The notes below the pieces were generated by a model, which worked only from the letters and a program-made list of their open reading frames with translations, did not search any database and was not told the DNA's origin. From Phycisphaerales bacterium (GTDB taxonomy: Bacteria > Planctomycetota > Phycisphaerae > UBA1845 > UTPLA1), in assembly GCA_020639075.1 (NCBI GenBank), contig JACKHI010000001.1:5146001-5210000 (forward strand): a stretch of DNA of 64,000 nt, given 5' to 3'. The position numbers and the translations under genes are program-made. This document shows, in pieces, positions 10,001 through 18,795 of this stretch; the stretch's first letter is position 1; every line of letters begins with the position of its first letter.

Positions 10001-12218
10001 ACTGCAAAGATTGAATCGCCCCACTGTTGCCCGCAAACAGACAATTGACAAAATGCGTGTTTCCAATCGCGAGACATGCGCTGGTGTAGCTGCTGATATT
10101 GTCGAGAAATCGACATCCTTCGAACGTCACGAGCGACGCGCCACTGTCAGCACTGACGCCGCCCTGACTGAATGTGCCGGCATCGCACTCGCGAATGTCT
10201 ACACCCCGAATCGTCACATCACAGTTGGCGCGAATCGTCAAGCCGCCGGCCGTGGGTTCGGACGTACTGATTCCGCGTCGGATGGTCAGGTTTTCAATGG
10301 TGCTGTCGTTGTCCGCGTTCAGTTGAAGCACCGTGCCGGCGTAGTCGCCGTCGATGATCGTCTGATCGCGACCCTGGCCGCGAATGACGAGGTGCTTGCC
10401 TGTCGGAAGCACAATGCCCGATTCATGGTAAACGCACGCCCTCAACTCCAGCGTGTCGCCGGCGTTCGCCGCGTCAATTGCGCCCTGAATGATCAGGTGC
10501 ATCGTGTGTTGAGTCGTATTTGTGACGAACGGAGCGCCCGAGTCACAAGCGGCGCATTCGCTCGACTCCGGATCGGCGCACACATTCACCGACACCGTGC
10601 CAAGCTGATAGTCGTAGTCAACGTTCCACGTCTGCCCGTCGGGCAAGTGGACCGCGTCAAACTGGCCCGTCAGTGTGTCTGCCTGCAGCACCAGGAACGA
10701 ATCGCCCGGCGCCGCGGTGAAGTTGTTGATATACGACAGGTCGAGCGCGCCGGCGAGCGTGACCGAGCCGGTCGCCAGGAGATAATCAGACTGGCTGCCA
10801 ACGCCCGCGCCGCCGATCTCTATGTCGAGGTGCGAGCCGGAATCAAACACGGCGTCGTCAACCGTGAACGTGCCGGCCGACTGGCCCGGCGCGATATGTC
10901 CGCCGTTCATGACATGCGTCAGCCCCGGAACGCTGATCGATCCCTTGACGGTGCCGCCTTCAATCGTCAGGCCGCCGGTGTTTTCGAGGTCGTTGCTGAT
11001 CGTCAACGTGCCCGAGCCGACTTTGCGAATCGAGCCGGCGCCGCCGGCGGCGTCTTCAATCGTCCCGTCGAACGCTGCGTCCACACCGATGCCGCCGACC
11101 TGGCCGATCACCAGCGCCGACTCGCCGCCGTCGCTGATCCGAACGAGCCCGCTGCTGTTCGTCAGGATTCGAGCGCACGTCAGCTTGCCGCCGTCGATCG
11201 TCAACGTGTGACTGTTGTTGATGCGAACCGTGCCGCCGGCGCTCACGGCCGCGCTCAACGTCACGCTGCCGTTTTGGATCGTGAGATCGCCCGCGTCCAC
11301 CACGAGCGCGCCGGAAAGCGTCGGCTCGTTGAAACTGCAGGTGGTGCCGTTGAAGATCGCTGCGCCGCCGCTGACGGTAAACGAGTTGACGCTACTGACG
11401 GCGCCGGCGAAAGTCTGCGTTGCCGTTCCGGACTTGACGAGCTTCGGCCCGGAGCCGCTATTGCCCGTAATTGTTCCCGAGTACGACAGATTCGTATTCG
11501 CCGTTCCGATCGTGAGCGTACCGGCCGCAATGTTGATCGAGCCCGTGCCGCCGAGGGCCCCGACTGTGCCGCTGCCACCATTGAGTGTCAGGCCGTTCGC
11601 CGCGTTGACGACGACCTTCGCGTCCTTCAGCGACGCGGCATCCCCAAGAATGACCTGCGAACTCCCGTCAATCTGCATCGTTCCCGAGTACGTGCAGACG
11701 GCGTTGAACTGGGCCACGCCCGTACTGATGATGATCCCCGCCGAACCGGTCAACGGGCCGTTGAAGATCAGCGCGCCGCTGTCGTTGAACCACGTGCCTC
11801 CGGTCGACTGTCGGAAGACCAGGTCCGTGTCAAAATTGACCGGCAGACCGGTCGACGTGACATTGAGATCGCCCTGCAACGTCACTTGGCCATTGAAGAA
11901 CCGATAGTCGTGATTCGGCCCCGTGGTGTTGATCGTAAAGCTGTTGACCGTTCGCCCCCCGTTGTTCAGGTCAACGTTGAATCGGTCCGCCGAGTCAGGA
12001 AAGCGGACATGGTGCCCCGCTCCGCCGGGTATATCGCCCGAGCCGGGTTCCTGCTCCCAGTTGCCCGGATTCTGCCAGTTGTTGTTGAATGTGCCGCGCC
12101 ACTTGAAATTCTGATCCGCTTGCACAGGCAGCGCCCATGCGAGCGCGACCAATCCAACAACCGCCGACATGCGGCGCGACTTTCTCGGTGTGTAATTCGA
12201 GCCAGTGTGGCACAACAT
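7056..12218 (-). CDS. Giant exported beta-helix protein with three helix modules and dockerin-like C-terminus
   Basis: 1720 residues and a clear paralogue of the 1477-residue protein downstream on the same strand, 300 bases away. The ATG at 12218 has GGAG ten bases upstream; an internal ATG at 12170 is a poorer alternative. A basic n-region (RKSRR) and hydrophobic core end at VQADQ. Residues about 35-550 are autotransporter-type beta-strand repeats. Three beta-helix modules lie at about 553-873, 897-1263 and 1312-1593, separated by TSP3 segments. The middle one matches both helix modules of the paralogue (STAQELIDAINCANN, DLGADE-type ending). The first and third resemble each other (GAIDAANAGDTLEL versus AAVDAAVDGDAIEL). 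The C-terminus has two EF-hand loops (DVNTDGFVDTTD, DVNTDGSADGDD). Probably a surface or secreted structural protein; no enzyme motif was recognised. Confidence 0.85.
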   Translation of the reverse strand: MLCHTGSNYTPRKSRRMSAVVGLVALAWALPVQADQNFKWRGTFNNNWQNPGNWEQEPGSGDIPGGAGHHVRFPDSADRFNVDLNNGGRTVNSFTINTTGPNHDYRFFNGQVTLQGDLNVTSTGLPVNFDTDLVFRQSTGGTWFNDSGALIFNGPLTGSAGIIISTGVAQFNAVCTYSGTMQIDGSSQVILGDAASLKDAKVVVNAANGLTLNGGSGTVGALGGTGSINIAAGTLTIGTANTNLSYSGTITGNSGSGPKLVKSGTATQTFAGAVSSVNSFTVSGGAAIFNGTTCSFNEPTLSGALVVDAGDLTIQNGSVTLSAAVSAGGTVRINNSHTLTIDGGKLTCARILTNSSGLVRISDGGESALVIGQVGGIGVDAAFDGTIEDAAGGAGSIRKVGSGTLTISNDLENTGGLTIEGGTVKGSISVPGLTHVMNGGHIAPGQSAGTFTVDDAVFDSGSHLDIEIGGAGVGSQSDYLLATGSVTLAGALDLSYINNFTAAPGDSFLVLQADTLTGQFDAVHLPDGQTWNVDYDYQLGTVSVNVCADPESSECAACDSGAPFVTNTTQHTMHLIIQGAIDAANAGDTLELRACVYHESGIVLPTGKHLVIRGQGRDQTIIDGDYAGTVLQLNADNDSTIENLTIRRGISTSEPTAGGLTIRANCDVTIRGVDIRECDAGTFSQGGVSADSGASLVTFEGCRFLDNISSYTSACLAIGNTHFVNCLFAGNSGAIQSLQCHHIANANTQKVVNCTFADNADDYAMIGSQGVAIGCVFDSSNPVGVFNFGATAQYSLLPGGTGTNTSGVPTFVDAANGDYSLAESSLGIDAADYDAYVAAGGGANDLGGDVRLVDDVCVTNSGVGAADYLDIGAFEFQGGNDIDNDGVPDACDADCSGFPAHVSTAQELIDAINCANNQPDANTIYLDADITLTAVDHVDQGANGLPTVVTPIIIEGQGRAIERGADPVDPFRLFHIRVGGDLTLNEITLRNGSSDPTAPSSDRRGGAVMVANGKVTITNSVIADNQDSAIYLLGLSPTATLDTVTMYGNDASAGGIGSAISALRGGALTVRNSIIVGNKQHYGGVIAMERADSQTVVTNTIISGNRGPNGISMMGTLTLVNSTVAGNHGGEGAAVYTGADGHSVVINSVIWGNAVSTESQVYCDGTLDVSYSGIEGGVAGITGAGTINDNGGNLNFSSSDSIFVNPVDPASAPTTTGDYHLAPNSLAIDAGGNTEAANAGLTTDFEGDNRIIGMTVDMGADEARCSLDGDDDGDGVCNSVDVCPAGDNDVDTDNDGVPDACDNCPNTPNVRNLTQNTVYATIQAAVDAAVDGDAIELGACTFHESLIMIPPGVNLTISGQGYQDTTIDCGGPGPVFIIDGQGDVNESVIEKMNIIGVTDYVGVAIGQSDAPTLHEVWFSQCSGTAVVAGGDGTLLDRCGFIGNDADAGVIVARDTLLRQCVMAQSTGPQVRVLPFALGIMINCTVNATNGVLAEPAGDLAMANTIVKGPVVGSIFAEYCMYAGATGNSINVDPVLSDSIYLVEGSPAIDAASYVAFDFYGGGAVDALGETRLLDDLGTANTGLGDVNYLDIGAVEFTGFTDTDDDGIGDALDVCPGSDDALDADNDGVPDGCDVCPGGDDNVDANNNGIPDACDTACPGGAIGDVNTDGFVDTTDVAAFADVLLDPDSATADQICAADVNTDGSADGDDVQGFVELLMAP

Positions 12219-12571
12219 TGAGCAGAGTCTCCAGGTTAGCGCAGGCCCGGTATCCGTTGCGAGATTGACCTGCGGGTGAAACTAATCGGCGGCCGCACGA
12301 TGCGAGGAACGTGCGGCCGCCGCAGCGGGTTGTTGCAAGCATTTCGGCGGCGAGCTTTGTGACCGAATAAGCGAACAATTAAGGGGGGGGCTATCTCTTA
12401 GACGCCATCCGAGGCAAACCTGCGCAAAGAATTCTTGGGCGACGGGGCGAATCGTTGTAACCGTCTGTGGCGCCATGTGTTGCGAGCGTGATGATTCGCG
12501 GCTTGGGTCGAATGGGTCGGATGGCCTTACGGTGGACCCACTCTCGGTGCAAGACAATTCGGTCGAATGCG
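12219..12571. other. Intergenic region, no gene seen
   Basis: About 350 bases upstream of the 1720-residue gene. They contain its ribosome binding site at the left end and a run of eight G at about 12383-12390. Open frames on the minus strand overlap each other and have no recognisable product or ribosome binding site. This may be further decayed remains next to the dockerin remnant. Confidence 0.4.
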
Positions 12572-12639
12572 TCAGGCGTCGTTTCTGGGCACAACGCCAG
12601 CTAGACGTCTTAGCACCACGCGATCATCGCCTGCGTTAC

Positions 12640-12800
12640 TAGGGGCCAAAATCAACTGAACAAGCGCCGCCGCGTCTTCGCCGTTCACCAGCGTGTCCGC
12701 GTTGACGTCCGCCGCGCACAGCTCGTCCGCAGTACCCGAGCCCGGCTGCTGCGTCAGCAACTGACAGCTCGCGGTTGTTGACCCACGTGGGCGTCGTCGG
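12640..12800 (-). pseudogene. Remnant of a dockerin-type C-terminus with a frameshift
   Basis: One minus-strand frame encodes QLLTQQ, then SGTADELCAADVNADTLVNG, then ALVQLILAP. This is the second half of the same dockerin-like domain found intact in seven neighbours, including the conserved Cys before the second calcium loop. Upstream, the frame loses similarity at about 12770 and the expected first-loop continuation (VNNREL) appears in another frame, which points to a frameshift. No signal peptide, ribosome binding site or preceding domain is found before the next gene begins at 12928. I read this as the tail of a deleted surface-protein gene. It could be part of a small 103-residue ORF reaching 12883, but the rest of that ORF is unlike protein. 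Confidence 0.6.
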
Positions 12801-12927
12801 ATGGCCCACGGCCGCGTCGAGGGAATCGACGCCTCGATGCCTGATATCCGCGACTGCCGGCTGCGAAAAGCGAGGACGCGCAATTCCCTTCGTCCCGTCG
12901 CCGCCGTCTATCCAGTGCCGAACAGCT

Positions 12928-14277
12928 CTACGCGCCCAACAGCGCATCCACGAACAGCATCTGGTCGACAGAGTCGACCAGGCCGTTCGTATCCATGTCG
13001 TAGGCACAGATCATCGCACTCGCGCCGCCATCACCCAGAATGGCGTTGACCATGCCGGAAATATCCAGCCCATCGACAACGCCGTCGCCGTTCCCGTCGC
13101 CTCCGCCGCTATCGAAGACCAACACAACGATGCTCTCGCAGTCAGTGCTCATGCAACCGGTATTCGAATCGACGACCCGCGCCGAATACGTCGTGGTCGC
13201 AACAGGCGAAACGCTGAGTGGATTCCCGGTGCCGACGTATTCACCCGTTAGGCAATCGCCCGCAAACCAATCGACCGTCGCCGACGGCGGGACGACAGCA
13301 TCCAGGCTGGTGCTGCCGTTCGAACAGATCGCGGTGTCGCCGGCCGTCACGCTATCCGGTGCGTCCGGCGGACACGTTCGAATGCGAATATCCGGAGCGG
13401 ATTGATTGTGGGCGGACGACGTTAACCGATACAGGAATATTTCGTCGCCGATAGTGTCGTCGACATCGAGTGCAGGGCCATTCTCTACCGTCTGGCCATG
13501 AAAGAGGATCTGGGCGAATGCTGTGTCGCTATTCGTCTCTGTCACATACATACTGCGAAGCGAGCCGAATGGTACCGACGTCGAATAGCTGACGGATACG
13601 TCCGCTGTCGCTTGAGTCCGGTCGACCGAAAGACTGATATTGGCTGAGCCGCCGGCAACGTAGTTCAACGTCAGCGACTTGTCGGACGCATTGAATATGA
13701 CTGAGCTGATTTCCGAATACGGCCGGTCCCCGATCGTGACCGGCCCGACGATGACGGACGTCCCGAAACAGACGCATTGCAGGCTGATCGGGGGATGGGG
13801 AATCAGCCGCATGTTTCCGTCCTGGTAGATGACGCAGAATTCGGGCCATGAAGGCGCTCCGGCGATTTTCTTTGAGACCGCAATATAGTGCGCATCGGTC
13901 ATTGAACCGTCAGGTCCGATTGCGGTCATTCCCTGCGGCCGCCACCAGGATTCAAGCCGGTACGCCCAGACGACCCAATCTCCATTGTCGTAGAGCCGTA
14001 CAGGAAGCGCGGGCGGAAACTGGAAGTCGTCGCCCGACGGCGGGGGGCAGTCCATGAAATTCGGTGGACAATTGCATGTGGAAGGTCCATAGACCGGATG
14101 AGTCGCTGTTACCTGAAATCCAAGTACCGGGCTTGTCATGTAGAACGTGACATTGTCGACTTCGGCGCAGAGCGTTGGCGCCGATGCATTGTCAAACTGC
14201 GTTTCTATTGCGCTCGTTGGTCCTGTATTGGCAATCCCGATGCAGACGACGACGACAAGGAGCATCCGAGGTGACAT
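12928..14277 (-). CDS. Exported protein with Ig-like domain and dockerin-like C-terminus
   Basis: 449 residues. The ATG at 14277 is preceded by GGAGGAAATCGC and opens a signal peptide (MLLVVVVCIGIANTG); the frame is open further upstream, but that part lacks a signal or ribosome binding site. Residues about 30-290 are an unrecognised beta-rich region with several Cys, including a CNCPP segment. Residues about 296-383 look like an Ig or PKD-type fold of gliding and adhesion proteins (TAGDTAICSNGSTSL, ATTTYSARVVDSNTGC). The end, about 390-449, has loops DGNGDGVVDGLD and DMDTNGLVDSVD with the conserved Cys (MICAYD). Secreted or surface location is inferred. The function is unknown. Confidence 0.75.
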   Translation of the reverse strand: MSPRMLLVVVVCIGIANTGPTSAIETQFDNASAPTLCAEVDNVTFYMTSPVLGFQVTATHPVYGPSTCNCPPNFMDCPPPSGDDFQFPPALPVRLYDNGDWVVWAYRLESWWRPQGMTAIGPDGSMTDAHYIAVSKKIAGAPSWPEFCVIYQDGNMRLIPHPPISLQCVCFGTSVIVGPVTIGDRPYSEISSVIFNASDKSLTLNYVAGGSANISLSVDRTQATADVSVSYSTSVPFGSLRSMYVTETNSDTAFAQILFHGQTVENGPALDVDDTIGDEIFLYRLTSSAHNQSAPDIRIRTCPPDAPDSVTAGDTAICSNGSTSLDAVVPPSATVDWFAGDCLTGEYVGTGNPLSVSPVATTTYSARVVDSNTGCMSTDCESIVVLVFDSGGGDGNGDGVVDGLDISGMVNAILGDGGASAMICAYDMDTNGLVDSVDQMLFVDALLGA

Positions 14278-14986
14278 GCGATTTCCTCCATTAATGAAGT
14301 GTGCGTGAAAATGAACACTCGCATTGATCCCTAAGCGGTCGATTGACCGATCGCCAGTCACAATCGTAGGCGGCGTAAAGTGGTGAATGCCAAGTAACAT
14401 GTCGAGGCCAATGCGCCGGCACTGGACATCGGCCGCAGAACTGCGAACTACAGTCCCCGGAATTCACTGGGGCGTTTATCGAACGCCATTGCAATGGCGG
14501 ATCGATTATATGACCGTACCTCGGATTGCTACATTGTATTCCGCCTATTGGAATATCCAGCGTCGCGGGTGAAATTGCCCACGTGCAATGTTGTGAAATC
14601 CGACATTGGGGCTGCATAAAGACGATGAATCGCGAGTGCTCGATATCGCGCATCCGTTATTATGCATCCTGAGTGACACGCGGTTGTCCTATCGAAGGCA
14701 CCGCGGAACGCTGCGAGTTCTCGCGCGTGACGGCGGACGCCTGCTCTATGGCCGCTGGTACCGCAATGCGGAAGTGCAAGTGACACATGGTGCGTCATTG
14801 AACCGCCATCGGTGCGATAGGGGGTTCAATCCTGAGCATTTGATTGTGTTGTTGAGGAAGCTGCAACGACGGCTAATCCCCGAGCGTGTCGGGGACTCTG
14901 TCTCACATGCGAAGCGGATGTGGCCGCGCGCCGTGCCCTGGGGCGTTCTCCAGTCGGCGCGCGGCATGTCAGACAGGATAGTTCTT
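14278..14986. other. Intergenic region, no gene seen
   Basis: About 700 bases between two minus-strand exported-protein genes. Overlapping open frames on both strands show no domain, signal peptide or ribosome binding site. The region includes the GGAGG of the downstream gene (about 14283-14290) and a GC hairpin near the end of the upstream gene. I see nothing else. Confidence 0.4.
14878..14894 (-). terminator. Possible terminator hairpin after the 934-residue protein gene
   Basis: CCCCGA-gcgtg-TCGGGG forms a six-base-pair stem about 95 bases after the stop of the minus-strand gene ending at 14987. There is no poly-T tract, so this is a weak intrinsic terminator at best. Confidence 0.3.
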
Positions 14987-17791
14987 TCAACGATTCACGA
15001 TCATCGCGGCGAATGGTGCGATGTCCAACGCGTTGACGAAGCCGTCTTCGTTCAAGTCGGCCGCGCATTCGTAGGTTTCGGTTATGATAAGATTGGCGAA
15101 GGGCCCGATGTCGTTTCCATCGACGACTCGATCGAAGTTCGTGTCGCCCGCGAGAAAGACGAGGTCGTCAATCACGCGACCGCCGCCCCAGCAGGATTCA
15201 CATGGCAGGACTTGTTCAACGGTTCCGCCCGTGACGACGTAAAGGGCCAATCCGTTGAGGTTAAGTGTCGCATCGTCCGCCAGGTTCAGATTCCAGATAT
15301 ACAACGCTTCGGGATTTCCCGACTGACGATTGCCGTTGTCGAAATTGTCGGCAAGCGACACTGCGGCGCCCTGGGTCAACCACAGTTGGCCCAGCGTGAA
15401 GTCCGCCCCCGTCGGCTCGACGGACCCCATGTCCTGGCATCCCGCTTCGATACTGGCCCACGGATTCAGGCATCCCGGCGTTTCCACGCCGCCCGACATG
15501 AAGAGATTCGCGCCGTGCGACCAGTACCACAGGGTTTCATCCGTCGTCGCGAACTCCAGATCGTCCGTCAGCGTGACATTGCAGAGGGGCTCAACTCGAA
15601 TTGAGCCCGTCCGGTCGATCTTGATGTCCGCCGAATTCAGTTGGGCCCCGACGGATTCATCGTCGTAGAGCTCAAGAGCGCCATCCGCCAGCACGTAGAT
15701 GGCGCCGCTTGTCGCAACGTCGGCGGAGCTCGTTAGGTTGATTAATCCGCCGTACGCGAACCAGTCGTCATCGGTGTTCGCGATCACGCCATCGACGCGC
15801 AGCTCACCGCCGTTTCGCGCTTCGAATGATCCGCCTTCGATCGTCGTCGTATCCGGAATTGTCACGGTGCCGCGATCCGCGATGATCTGTCCGTCGAAGT
15901 TCGTCAACAGCGCCACATCGATGTTGAGAGTAGCGCCAAAGTCGGCGGCGAGCACGCCGTCGTTGACTTTGTCGAATCCGTTGAGATCCAGTACGGCGCC
16001 GGTGCCTGTGGCGCGGATCTGGCCGTTGTTGGTCAGGAACGCCGGGATGCTGCCGCGTCCGCGAATCATGTGGCCCGTGTCGTTCGTCAACTCGACGAGA
16101 TCGGCAGTCGCAATAGTGCAACTGTCGCCGAGCATGTTCATGACGCCGCTGCCCGTGAGCAATGCGCTCGTATCGAAGATAAGAGCCGTTGTGGCGGACG
16201 TGCCGTAGCCGACCTGAAACGTGTCGTTGTTTGTCAGCAAGCTGTTGGCAATGTGGATCGTCTCGTCGGTGTGGATGCGTAACAGCCCTTCGTTGATCAG
16301 CGGAGCGCTGATGGTGCCGCGGCCGATGATTGTGAGATTTCCCAGATTCGTTAACGATCCTGAAGTCCCTGCCGCAATGACGGAGCCTAGTTCCCGCATT
16401 TCCAGGCCACCCGTACCCTGCAATATCACGGCGGTGTCGAACTGCAATGTCGCCGTCATCAATTCGTTGTATCCGATCGCGATGGTCCCGAAGTTGGTCA
16501 ATGATGGATTCAGAAGTCTGAGCACCTTGCCGGGTTCGACTCGAATCTCGCCGAAATTGACCACGGGAACGTTGATGATCCCCTGCCCGAAGATCGAGTG
16601 CGATTGGCCGTTTAACAGCGTGCCGAGGCCGTCCGCTATAAGACTGGCGGTTTCATCCAGCATCTGTATTGACCCGTCCCCACCTAGCGCGACGTTTGCG
16701 CCGAATTGCAGTACCGGCGCTCCGGCGACGCCGGTTCCGAGTTCGATCGTTCCGTCGTTGACTACGACGCCGTTCTTCAGCTTCATCGCCTGGTTCGTAT
16801 TGACGCGGACGGTGCCGTTGTTTGTAAGGGGCGCGGAGATCGCGCCGCGACCGATGATTTTGTGACTTGCCCCGTTCGTCAGGCTGCCGGTCGCGCCGAT
16901 CGAGATTTCCGCGTTGGCGTCAAGCATTTGCAGTTCGCCAGAACCGGACAACGTGACGTCGTCGTCACATTGCAGAAATGTCGTGTCGCTCGTGCCGCTT
17001 CCGACTTGGATGGTGCCGTTGTTTGTCAACGTCGGATGCTCGAGTTTCATCGTCGCGCCGGAATCCACTCTGAACATGCCGTTATTCGTGAGTGCAGCGG
17101 ACAGTTCGCCGCGTCCGTGAATCGTATGGTCCGCGGCATTCGTCAATCCGATGGACGAGCCGGCCAGGATTCGAGCGTTGTCATCCTGCAACTGCAATTG
17201 CCCGCCGCCGGAAAGAGACGCCGCCGTCGAGAGTTGCAGCGTCGTTGTTGCAGCGCCGCCAGTGCCGATCCGGATGGTGCCTGCATTGATCAACTGCCCG
17301 CTTTTCAAGCTCAGGTTCAGCGTGTCGCCGCTGTCTACCCGAATGAGCGCGCCGCTTTCGTTAGTGATGTTGCCCGAGTCCGAATCCAACGCGATGGTGC
17401 CGACACCGTTGTCGGCGACAATCGTGCCCTTGTTCCAGACCGCCCGGTTGCTTGTTCCGGAGTCGCTCTTGAGGGACAACGTATTGTTACCGAGTCGGAG
17501 CGTTGCCTCGGTGGTTTCAATGCTGAGCCAGTCGATCGTGATGTCATCGTCGAGCGTGACGACGTAATTCGGGTGGTTGGTCAGCGATAACAGTCGAGCC
17601 GCCTCTCCTTGCGCATCTGGTGGCGGCATGCCGATTGTCGGAATCCAGTGAGTTTCGTCTGTCCAGTTGCCATTGGGCTCCAGAGCCGGGTTGTAGGTCC
17701 ATTCATACACAGTCGATGCATTGGCGAATGCGCATGTCATCGCCACTCCAATTGCCGCTGCGAGAGTTGTCTTGGATGATCGCCGGATCAT
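14987..17791 (-). CDS. Exported protein of about 75-residue LTNNG/GRG repeats with dockerin-like C-terminus
   Basis: 934 residues. The ATG at 17791 is fixed by AGGAGG seven bases upstream and a signal peptide (TTLAAAIGVAMTCAFANAS). From about residue 160 to 640 a module of roughly 75 residues recurs about five times, with the core LTNNGTIxVGxG, LQFDTAxxLxGxGxLQM, and a GRGxIxAPL turn. This predicts a long regular beta-solenoid. A non-repetitive beta-rich part follows. The end (about 884-934) carries dockerin-like loops DTNFDRVVDGND and DLNEDGFVNALD with CAAD before the second loop. The gene is divergent from an ECF sigma factor gene across 326 bases, so that factor may control it (inference). 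No enzyme motif was seen. Confidence 0.8.
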   Translation of the reverse strand: MIRRSSKTTLAAAIGVAMTCAFANASTVYEWTYNPALEPNGNWTDETHWIPTIGMPPPDAQGEAARLLSLTNHPNYVVTLDDDITIDWLSIETTEATLRLGNNTLSLKSDSGTSNRAVWNKGTIVADNGVGTIALDSDSGNITNESGALIRVDSGDTLNLSLKSGQLINAGTIRIGTGGAATTTLQLSTAASLSGGGQLQLQDDNARILAGSSIGLTNAADHTIHGRGELSAALTNNGMFRVDSGATMKLEHPTLTNNGTIQVGSGTSDTTFLQCDDDVTLSGSGELQMLDANAEISIGATGSLTNGASHKIIGRGAISAPLTNNGTVRVNTNQAMKLKNGVVVNDGTIELGTGVAGAPVLQFGANVALGGDGSIQMLDETASLIADGLGTLLNGQSHSIFGQGIINVPVVNFGEIRVEPGKVLRLLNPSLTNFGTIAIGYNELMTATLQFDTAVILQGTGGLEMRELGSVIAAGTSGSLTNLGNLTIIGRGTISAPLINEGLLRIHTDETIHIANSLLTNNDTFQVGYGTSATTALIFDTSALLTGSGVMNMLGDSCTIATADLVELTNDTGHMIRGRGSIPAFLTNNGQIRATGTGAVLDLNGFDKVNDGVLAADFGATLNIDVALLTNFDGQIIADRGTVTIPDTTTIEGGSFEARNGGELRVDGVIANTDDDWFAYGGLINLTSSADVATSGAIYVLADGALELYDDESVGAQLNSADIKIDRTGSIRVEPLCNVTLTDDLEFATTDETLWYWSHGANLFMSGGVETPGCLNPWASIEAGCQDMGSVEPTGADFTLGQLWLTQGAAVSLADNFDNGNRQSGNPEALYIWNLNLADDATLNLNGLALYVVTGGTVEQVLPCESCWGGGRVIDDLVFLAGDTNFDRVVDGNDIGPFANLIITETYECAADLNEDGFVNALDIAPFAAMIVNR

Positions 17792-18117
17792 TGCAGTACC
17801 TCCTAAAGTCCAAGTTTGACAAAGAACGCGCGGCCCAATGCGTGCGTGCGGACGGCTCACGTTGGAGATTTCCTTGCCGCTCTTGGGGAGGCACGGATTC
17901 GGACATGGGGAGCCGTCAATGAAGCGCAACGGGCTCTATTTTCAGTACCGAAGTCCAGTGCCGATTGCGCCGCGAATTCGTGGAGTTTTTCGGCATTTCG
18001 TTCTTGACCACGGGCGACGGCAGCGCGATGCTGCGCTGTGGGCTGAAGGGTCATGTCTTGCGGATTGGAATGTCACGGTCTAATTGGAGATGGCGTCACC
18101 TGGACAGGAAGGTGACG
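17792..18117. other. Divergent promoter region between exported protein and ECF sigma genes
   Basis: This 326-base region must carry the start signals for both divergent genes. A TTGACA lies at 17815-17820, but no convincing -10 element follows at the right distance. Around 17970-18005 the sequence GAATTCGTGGAG followed by TTTCG-type repeats resembles the middle of the GCAAA-array locus at 57.9 kb. Confidence 0.4.
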
Positions 18118-18750
18118 ATGGCGAGCAAATCCAATCGAGAGTCGTCCAAACGAATCGCATCAGGCGAACTGTCGTCGTTGGTCGCATTACTTCGAAGCAA
18201 TTCTCGCCACTTGATGACTCGGATTCGTCGGCGGATTCCGGCTGACATGCGGAGCGTCATCGCCGAAGAGGATATTCTCCAGGAGACGTTTATCGACGCT
18301 TTCCGCCGGATCACGCGGTTTCGACCGCGCGGCACGGCGGCGAGTCGTCGTTGGCTGACGTTGATCGCGGATCATCGGCTGCAGGACGCCGTGAGGGCGC
18401 AGCACACGTTGAAACGGGGAGGCGGGCGGTTTCGACCGGAGTTGCAGTTGCTTCGAGAGGACGGAGCGACGGATGATCCGATCGACATGTTGGCGGGAGG
18501 GGAGCAGTCTCCAAGTCAGGCGGCAGTGCTTCACGAATCCGTCCGGGCCGTCTGCGACGGGCTGGCATCCTTGAAGGAGGACTATCGTCGCGCGATTCAA
18601 CTGCGGCACTTTCAGCGGCTTTCCGTTCGCGACGCCGCAAGCGAACTGGGAAAGACGCCGGCCGCCTTCCGTCATCTTTGCCGACGAGGACTGAAGCAGC
18701 TGCAAGCCGCTTTGGTATGCGATTCTCTAGGTGCCGAGGATCTGCTCTGA
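18118..18750 (+). CDS. ECF-type RNA polymerase sigma factor
   Basis: 210 residues, the usual size for ECF sigma factors. The start at 18118 follows GGAAGGTG; the frame is open further upstream, but that part is unlike a sigma N-terminus. Region 2 is visible around residues 30-90 (LLRSNSRHLMTRIRRRIP, then EEDILQETFIDAFRRITRF, the -10-binding helix). Region 4 is near 150-200 (LKEDYRRAIQLRHFQRLSV, then AASELGKTPAAFRHLCRRGL, a helix-turn-helix for the -35 element). No anti-sigma gene lies beside it. It is divergent from the 934-residue exported protein gene and convergent with the TPR gene. Planctomycetes carry many such factors; the target regulon cannot be read from sequence. Confidence 0.88.
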   Translation: MASKSNRESSKRIASGELSSLVALLRSNSRHLMTRIRRRIPADMRSVIAEEDILQETFIDAFRRITRFRPRGTAASRRWLTLIADHRLQDAVRAQHTLKRGGGRFRPELQLLREDGATDDPIDMLAGGEQSPSQAAVLHESVRAVCDGLASLKEDYRRAIQLRHFQRLSVRDAASELGKTPAAFRHLCRRGLKQLQAALVCDSLGAEDLL

Positions 18751-18795
18751 GTTGCGTGACGGCCGTCGGCGCTTGAATCCTCCGTACATGCGGAC

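Noticed and set aside
9840..12221. A 793-codon plus-strand open frame antisense to the giant beta-helix gene
   Set aside because: The product is Arg/Ala/Val-rich without domains, signal or ribosome binding site. The minus-strand frame has clear repeats, a signal peptide and a dockerin tail, so this is a shadow of high-GC codon use.
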